Shown here: in pieces, positions 58,538 to 62,933 of the stretch
How the letters are laid out: every line of letters starts with the position of its first letter
How positions within the stretch are numbered: the first letter of the stretch is position 1
NCBI GenBank assembly: GCA_045638005.1
Contig: JAZUAN010000061.1
Span: 1 to 62,933 of the forward strand
Source of the DNA: URNF01 sp045638005
Lineage (GTDB): Bacteria; Bacillota; Clostridia; Oscillospirales; Acutalibacteraceae
Direction of reading: 5' to 3'
DNA: 62,933 nt
The notes under the pieces: generated by a model
Database searches by the model: none
Seen by the model: only the letters and a program-made list of their open reading frames with translations
What the model was told of the DNA's origin: nothing
Made by a program: the position numbers and the translations under genes

Positions 58538-59278
58538 ATGGGGCGCATCGTTGTGGTGACCTCCGGCAAGGGGGGGACCGGAAAATCTACCGTTTCGGCG
58601 GGACTGGCCTACGCGCTTGCGCGATTGGGCAAACGCATATTGCTTATTGACGGCGATGCCGGCTTGCGTAGCCTCGACCTGATGCTGGGCGTGGGCGGCA
58701 ATACGGTGTATGATATTTCCGATGTATTTGCCGGTCGCTGTGAACCGGTAAAAGCGGTATATGCCTCTCCGGTATTCCAAAATGTGTTTGTGATCCCCGC
58801 ACCCATCTCGCTTGAACAGCTGTGTACGCCGCAGGAATTGCAGCGGCTGGCACGCGGCCTTTCCAAATATTATGATGTTGTGATCGTGGATTGCCCCGCA
58901 GGTGTGGGACGTGGTTTTGAGACCGCCGTGGCTGCCGCGGAGCAGGCATTAGTGGTCTGCACACCGGATATGGTTTGTGCGAGGGATGCGCATATTCTCA
59001 GCGATCTGCTCGCAGAAAAACAAATCCCTGCCCGCTTGATCATCAACCGTTTGCGCCCCCGCAAGATCATGGACGGCAGTATGCCGGACATTGATACTAT
59101 CATCGATGAAAGCGCATTGCAGTTGATGGGTGTTATCCCCGAGGATGAAATGGTGGCGGTAGCAAACGCGAACGGCAGACCGCTGCCCTTGGATTGTAAT
59201 GCAGCGCTTTGTTTTTCAAATATTGCTCGCCGTTTTATCGGCGATCAGGTGCCGTTAGCACCTTTGCATAAAATGTAA
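58538..59278 (+). CDS. MinD-like ParA-family ATPase
   Basis: 246 residues. Deviant Walker A GKGGTGKST with K11 and K16, switch I DGDAGLRSLDLMLG and Walker B VVIVDCPAG place it with MinD. Firmicute MinD is usually about 265 residues and ends in an amphipathic membrane-binding helix; here the protein stops at QVPLAPLHKM right after the last core helix. minC and minE, normally flanking minD in this cluster, are absent. ATG 58538 follows GGGGAGG. Confidence 0.88.
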   Translation: MGRIVVVTSGKGGTGKSTVSAGLAYALARLGKRILLIDGDAGLRSLDLMLGVGGNTVYDISDVFAGRCEPVKAVYASPVFQNVFVIPAPISLEQLCTPQELQRLARGLSKYYDVVIVDCPAGVGRGFETAVAAAEQALVVCTPDMVCARDAHILSDLLAEKQIPARLIINRLRPRKIMDGSMPDIDTIIDESALQLMGVIPEDEMVAVANANGRPLPLDCNAALCFSNIARRFIGDQVPLAPLHKM

Positions 59279-59321
59279 ATCGGTAAGTTGACGTTAATCA
59301 GACAGAAAGGTATGTTGCCGT

Positions 59322-59729
59322 ATGAATATCGCTTTGATTGCCCATGATGCAAAAAAAGAATTGATGGTGCAGTTTTGTATCGCTTACTGCGGTATACTCA
59401 GTAGACATAATTTGTGCGCTACCGGTACTACCGGTAAGATGGTGGCGGAGGCGACGGGCCTCAATATCACTCGTTATATGAGCGGCGCACAAGGTGGCGA
59501 GCAGCAGATCTCTGCGCGCATTTCCTGTGATGAGATCGACCTTTTGCTGTTCTTCCGTGACCCGCTGACCGTCAAGGACCACGAGACAGGGGAGAGCGAT
59601 ATGTTCCGCCTTTGTGATATGCGCAGTATTCCGGTAGCGACCAATATCGCCACCGCCGAGGTGCTTATCCACGGTTTGGAACGCGGCGACCTCGATTGGC
59701 GTAATATCGTCAATCCGCACAACATTTGA
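59322..59729 (+). CDS. mgsA: Methylglyoxal synthase
   Basis: 135 residues. LIAHDAKKELM (H8, D9), the phosphate loop ATGTTGKM, SGAQGGEQQISA and LLFFRDPL are the conserved blocks. It converts dihydroxyacetone phosphate to methylglyoxal and phosphate, a bypass under phosphate limitation or sugar overload. In Clostridia mgsA often closes the mre-min cluster, as here. Confidence 0.95.
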   Translation: MNIALIAHDAKKELMVQFCIAYCGILSRHNLCATGTTGKMVAEATGLNITRYMSGAQGGEQQISARISCDEIDLLLFFRDPLTVKDHETGESDMFRLCDMRSIPVATNIATAEVLIHGLERGDLDWRNIVNPHNI

Positions 59730-59737
59730 TAATCAGA

Positions 59738-59768
59738 AGGAGATGGCGGGCAACTGCCTATCTCCTTT
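59738..59768 (+). terminator. Terminator of mgsA
   Basis: AAGGAGATGGC/GCCTATCTCCTT imperfect hairpin with TTTTCT. It leaves only 20 bases before the hisS start, so hisS may be read through. Confidence 0.6.
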
Positions 59769-59787
59769 TCTGCGAAAGGAAAGAAAA

Positions 59788-61110
59788 ATGGCAATGGAAT
59801 TGATTACACAGTCCCCCCGCGGCACCGAAGACGTATTGCCCGCTGACAGCCACAAATGGCAATATGTGGAACAAACAGCGCTCGGTGTGGCTGCGGACTT
59901 CGGCTACGGCGAGATTCGCACCCCTGTTTTTGAACATACCAACCTTTTCCAGCGCTCGGTAGGTGAGACTACTGACGTGGTGCAAAAGGAAATGTACACC
60001 TTTGAGGATAAGGGTGGTCGTTCGGTCACTCTGCGTCCGGAAGGTACTGCGGGTGCTGCCAGAGCGCTTCTTGAACACGGTCTGCACAACGGCACCCTGC
60101 CGGTGAAGGCATCGTATGTCACCTCTTGCTATCGCTATGAAAAAGCGCAAAAAGGCAGATTGCGCGAATTCCACCAATTCGGCGTGGAATGCTTTGGTGC
60201 TGCTGCACCGCAGGCGGATGCGGAGGTTATCTCACTTGCGCATACCGTGCTGCAAAGTCTTAATGTGAAGGGTGTTACCCTGCGTGTCAATTCCATCGGC
60301 TGTCCTACCTGCCGTGCGAAATACCACGAGGCACTGAAAGCCTATTTCGAGTCTAAAAAGCAGGAGCTTTGCAGCACCTGCCTTGATCGCCTTGATCGCA
60401 ATCCGATGCGTATTTTAGATTGCAAATCTCCCGTTTGCGCTCAGATCGGCGCACAAGCACCGGTGATGCTGGACTTCTTGTGTGATGAGTGTGCAGAGCA
60501 TTTTGAAGCAGTGAAAGCGTGTCTCACAGAGGCGCAGCTGCCGTTTGAAATCGACACCCACATTGTGCGCGGTTTAGATTACTACACCCGCACTGTGTTT
60601 GAGTTTGTATCCGATAGCGGACTGACCGTTTGCGGCGGCGGACGGTATGACGGTCTTATCGAGGAGCTCGGCGGACCGCATCTGCCCTCCCTCGGCTTTG
60701 GCATGGGTCTTGAACGTCTTTTGATGATCATGGAGGAGCACAACGCGCATTTCCCTGATGCTCCTAAGTGCGAAGTGTACTTTGCGCCGATGGGTGCTGC
60801 GGCCTCTACACGTTGTTTTGCGATCGCTGCAAAACTGCGCGAGGGCGGTGTTGCCGCGCAGACGGACATTGTAGGCAGAGGTCTCAAAGCGCAGATGAAA
60901 TATGCGGACAAGATCGGCGCGCGGTATACCATTGTGGTTGGTGACAACGAACTTCAAAGCGGCATTGCCGCTTTGAAGGATATGCAGACCGGTGAAACTG
61001 AGGATATTCAGTTGGATGACAGTCTGTATACTACATTATATAACAAATCTCTTGATCGACAGCTTGCCGGTATGGCTGACCTGTTCGGCAGCGTTGCAGA
61101 AGGGGTGTAA
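59788..61110 (+). CDS. hisS: Histidyl-tRNA synthetase
   Basis: 440 residues, class II. Motif 1 and 2 regions (EIRTPVFEHTNLFQRSVGE, CYRYEKAQKGRLREFHQFG), the HisA motif RGLDYYTRTVFEF and motif 3 GFGMGLERLL are complete. It charges tRNA-His. GAAAGGA precedes ATG 59788. The leader is too short for a T-box. It lies 5 bp before aspS. Confidence 0.97.
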   Translation: MAMELITQSPRGTEDVLPADSHKWQYVEQTALGVAADFGYGEIRTPVFEHTNLFQRSVGETTDVVQKEMYTFEDKGGRSVTLRPEGTAGAARALLEHGLHNGTLPVKASYVTSCYRYEKAQKGRLREFHQFGVECFGAAAPQADAEVISLAHTVLQSLNVKGVTLRVNSIGCPTCRAKYHEALKAYFESKKQELCSTCLDRLDRNPMRILDCKSPVCAQIGAQAPVMLDFLCDECAEHFEAVKACLTEAQLPFEIDTHIVRGLDYYTRTVFEFVSDSGLTVCGGGRYDGLIEELGGPHLPSLGFGMGLERLLMIMEEHNAHFPDAPKCEVYFAPMGAAASTRCFAIAAKLREGGVAAQTDIVGRGLKAQMKYADKIGARYTIVVGDNELQSGIAALKDMQTGETEDIQLDDSLYTTLYNKSLDRQLAGMADLFGSVAEGV

Positions 61111-61115
61111 TTGAT

Positions 61116-62900
61116 ATGGCAGAAACAGTAAAAGGATTAAAACGCACCGATTATTGCGGTGTTTTCCGCGAGGCGGATGCAGGCAGAGAGGTGACCGTGT
61201 TCGGTTGGGTACAGCGTCAGCGCGACCTCGGTCAGCTGATCTTTGTTGACCTTAGAGACCGTACCGGTATTTTGCAGCTTGCTTTTGACGAGGACACCGA
61301 TCGTGCGGTGTTCGAGAAAGCTGCAAGCTTACACAGCGAATATGTGGTAGCAGCGGTGGGTACCATCCGCGTGCGCACTTCTAAGAACAAAGAGATCCCC
61401 ACCGGTGACGTGGAGGTCGCGGTGACGGAACTGCGCATCCTCGGCAAAGCGGAGACCACTCCCTTTGAAATTTTGGAGGATACTACCACCGCAGAAGCTC
61501 TGCGTCTGAAATATCGCTATCTCGATCTGCGCCGCCCGAATTTACAGCAGAATTTGCTTTTCCGTCATAAGGTGACCATGATCACCCGTAAGTATTTTGA
61601 CGAAAACGACTTTATCGAACTGGAAACCCCCATGCTCATCAAATCCACTCCCGAGGGTGCGCGTGACTTCTTAGTCCCCAGCCGCATCCATAATGGCGAG
61701 TTTTATGCCCTGCCGCAGTCGCCGCAGTTGTATAAGCAGCTCTCCATGGTGGCGGGCTTTGATCGGTATGTACAGCTTGCGCGTTGCTTCCGTGATGAGG
61801 ACCTGCGCGCCGACCGTCAACCGGAATTCACCCAGATCGATATGGAAATGTCCTTTGTGGACGTGGAAGACGTGCTTGCCATCGGCGAAGGGTATGTAAA
61901 GACCTTGTTCAAAGAGGCGCTAGATGTGGATATCCCGCTGCCGTTGCCTCGCATGACCTATACCGATGCTATGGAACGCTTTGGCTCGGATAAGCCGGAT
62001 ACCCGCTTTGGTATGGAGATCATCAATTTGGATGATGCGGTGAGAAACTGCGGCTTTGGTGTGTTTGCGTCTACCGTGCAGGGCGGCGGTACCGTCCGCG
62101 CGCTGAATGCGAAAGGCGCCGCAGCAACGTTGACCCGTAAAGAGATCGACAAACTCACCGAAATGGTGCGCGGTATCGGCGGCAAGGGTCTTGCGTACAT
62201 TCGCTGGACTGCTGACGGCATGAACGCTTCTTTCGGCAAGTTTATGACCGAAGAAGAAATGGCAGAAATCGTCCGTGTGACCGGCGCCGAAGCCGGCGAC
62301 GTGGTGCTCATCGTGGCGGATGCTGCGAAAAAGCATGCGTTGTCTATTCTCGGTGCTGTGCGTCTGGAACTGGCAAATAAATTGAATATCCCGCGTGAAG
62401 GATATAACTTCCTGTGGATTACCGAGTTCCCGTTCTTTGAAAAGGACGAAGAAAGTGGTGAATGGGTGGCAATGCATCATCCTTTTACCTCGCCCCTCGA
62501 CGAATGCATCGAGCATCTCGATACCGCTCCCGAAAAGGTGTTTGCAAAAGCGTACGATCTGGTGCTCAATGGTATCGAACTTGCCTCCGGCTCTATCCGT
62601 ATAACCGACCCCGAGTTGCAGGGCAGAATGTTCCGCGCACTGGGTCTGTCGGACGAGGAAGCAGAAGAAAAATTCGGCTTCTTAACGGGTGCTTTCCGTT
62701 ACGGCGCACCGCCGCATGGCGGCATGGGTATCGGTCTTGACCGTCTTGTGATGCAGATGCTCGGTGCACCGACACTCCGCGACGTTATCGCTTACCCGAA
62801 GGTGCAGAACATGAGCGAGTTGATGACCGACTGTCCCGCACCTGTGGACGAACAGCAACTCACCGATCTCGGTATTGCCGTTATCAAAACAGAAGAATAA
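61116..62900 (+). CDS. aspS: Aspartyl-tRNA synthetase (bacterial type)
   Basis: 594 residues. N-terminal OB anticodon-binding domain (FGWVQRQRDLGQLIFVDLRD), class II core with RCFRDEDLRADRQPEFTQID, the bacterial GAD insertion (about 290-420), and motif 3 GLDRLVMQMLGA. It charges tRNA-Asp, and possibly tRNA-Asn if an amidotransferase is present elsewhere. Paired with hisS as in many Firmicutes. Confidence 0.97.
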   Translation: MAETVKGLKRTDYCGVFREADAGREVTVFGWVQRQRDLGQLIFVDLRDRTGILQLAFDEDTDRAVFEKAASLHSEYVVAAVGTIRVRTSKNKEIPTGDVEVAVTELRILGKAETTPFEILEDTTTAEALRLKYRYLDLRRPNLQQNLLFRHKVTMITRKYFDENDFIELETPMLIKSTPEGARDFLVPSRIHNGEFYALPQSPQLYKQLSMVAGFDRYVQLARCFRDEDLRADRQPEFTQIDMEMSFVDVEDVLAIGEGYVKTLFKEALDVDIPLPLPRMTYTDAMERFGSDKPDTRFGMEIINLDDAVRNCGFGVFASTVQGGGTVRALNAKGAAATLTRKEIDKLTEMVRGIGGKGLAYIRWTADGMNASFGKFMTEEEMAEIVRVTGAEAGDVVLIVADAAKKHALSILGAVRLELANKLNIPREGYNFLWITEFPFFEKDEESGEWVAMHHPFTSPLDECIEHLDTAPEKVFAKAYDLVLNGIELASGSIRITDPELQGRMFRALGLSDEEAEEKFGFLTGAFRYGAPPHGGMGIGLDRLVMQMLGAPTLRDVIAYPKVQNMSELMTDCPAPVDEQQLTDLGIAVIKTEE

Positions 62901-62933
62901 AAACAAACCGACGCATCCATCGGCTGCGGCGGG
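62901..62933. other. Window end after aspS
   Basis: 33 bases beyond the aspS stop. CCGATGGATG-like and GCATCCATCGG parts suggest the beginning of a terminator hairpin that is cut by the window edge. Confidence 0.3.

Noticed and set aside
59730..59787. T-box riboswitch ahead of hisS-aspS
   Set aside because: Only 58 bases separate mgsA from hisS, too short for a T-box, and no T-box consensus sequence is visible.

Overview
This window looks like a chromosomal segment of a Gram-positive clostridial bacterium, most likely a gut Oscillospirales/Ruminococcaceae-type organism. That placement is an inference. It rests on RNase Y, TrmK, RqcH, a CIRCE element ahead of htpG, glutamine synthetase III, a YerC/YecD repressor, a two-gene SUF system, strong AGGAGG-type ribosome sites, TTG/GTG starts, and near-consensus sigma-A promoters with 17-base spacers. 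No sequence search was run. Most of the window is housekeeping chromosome with short operons bounded by clear intrinsic terminators. I see no prophage, no CRISPR array and no intact transposon.

Layout. 1-2.8 kb: an iron-sulfur aldo/keto reductase with a truncated DUF1893 gene behind it, then tRNA-Tyr with a broken duplicate of its 3' end, a solitary 5S rRNA and RNase P RNA. 2.8-13.5 kb: DUF1858 protein, trmK, Nif3-like, rqcH, a Thr-rich lipoprotein, and leftward recG-BaiN-like-COG2509 and rny. 13.5-14.4 kb: a long rny leader, tRNA-Gln and a cluster of palindromes. 14.4-27.4 kb: sugar isomerase, fruK, azlCD, glnN, hflX, a PRPP-synthetase-like gene and a YkvI-type transporter, with several gene remnants between them, then degV. 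27.5-30.2 kb: amino-acid ABC transporter plus YerC-like regulator. 30.2-36.7 kb: esterase-tex-hypothetical leftward, flippase-ttcA-like rightward, and tcdA leftward. 36.8-41 kb: htpG and an LTA-synthase-like protein. 41-43 kb: a decayed accessory patch (IS remnant, tRNA-Pro, MGMT-like gene, GH2 remnant, a chimeric gene). 43.2-53 kb: lipid kinase and two DMT exporters, sufC-sufB, an EIIC, DUF554, an Sfp-type transferase, a manganese catalase-like protein and an ABC exporter. 53-62.9 kb: dut, mreBCD-PBP2, an orphan MinD-like ATPase, mgsA, hisS and aspS.

The main unusual signals are the following. (1) A small dispersed repeat (core CGGATTATTCGYGT) forms the outer part of the P3 arm of RNase P RNA, supplies the last residues and stop codon of an MGMT-like gene, and abuts tRNA-Pro; a second set of perfect palindromes sits beside tRNA T-arm-like fragments. 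(2) The ribosome site of the manganese catalase-like gene is locked in an 11-bp perfect stem. (3) A MinD-like protein occurs in the mre cluster without minC, minE or rodA and seems to lack the membrane-targeting helix. (4) At least eight gene remnants, including in-frame deletions and a domain chimera, indicate ongoing deletion-driven decay between intact operons.
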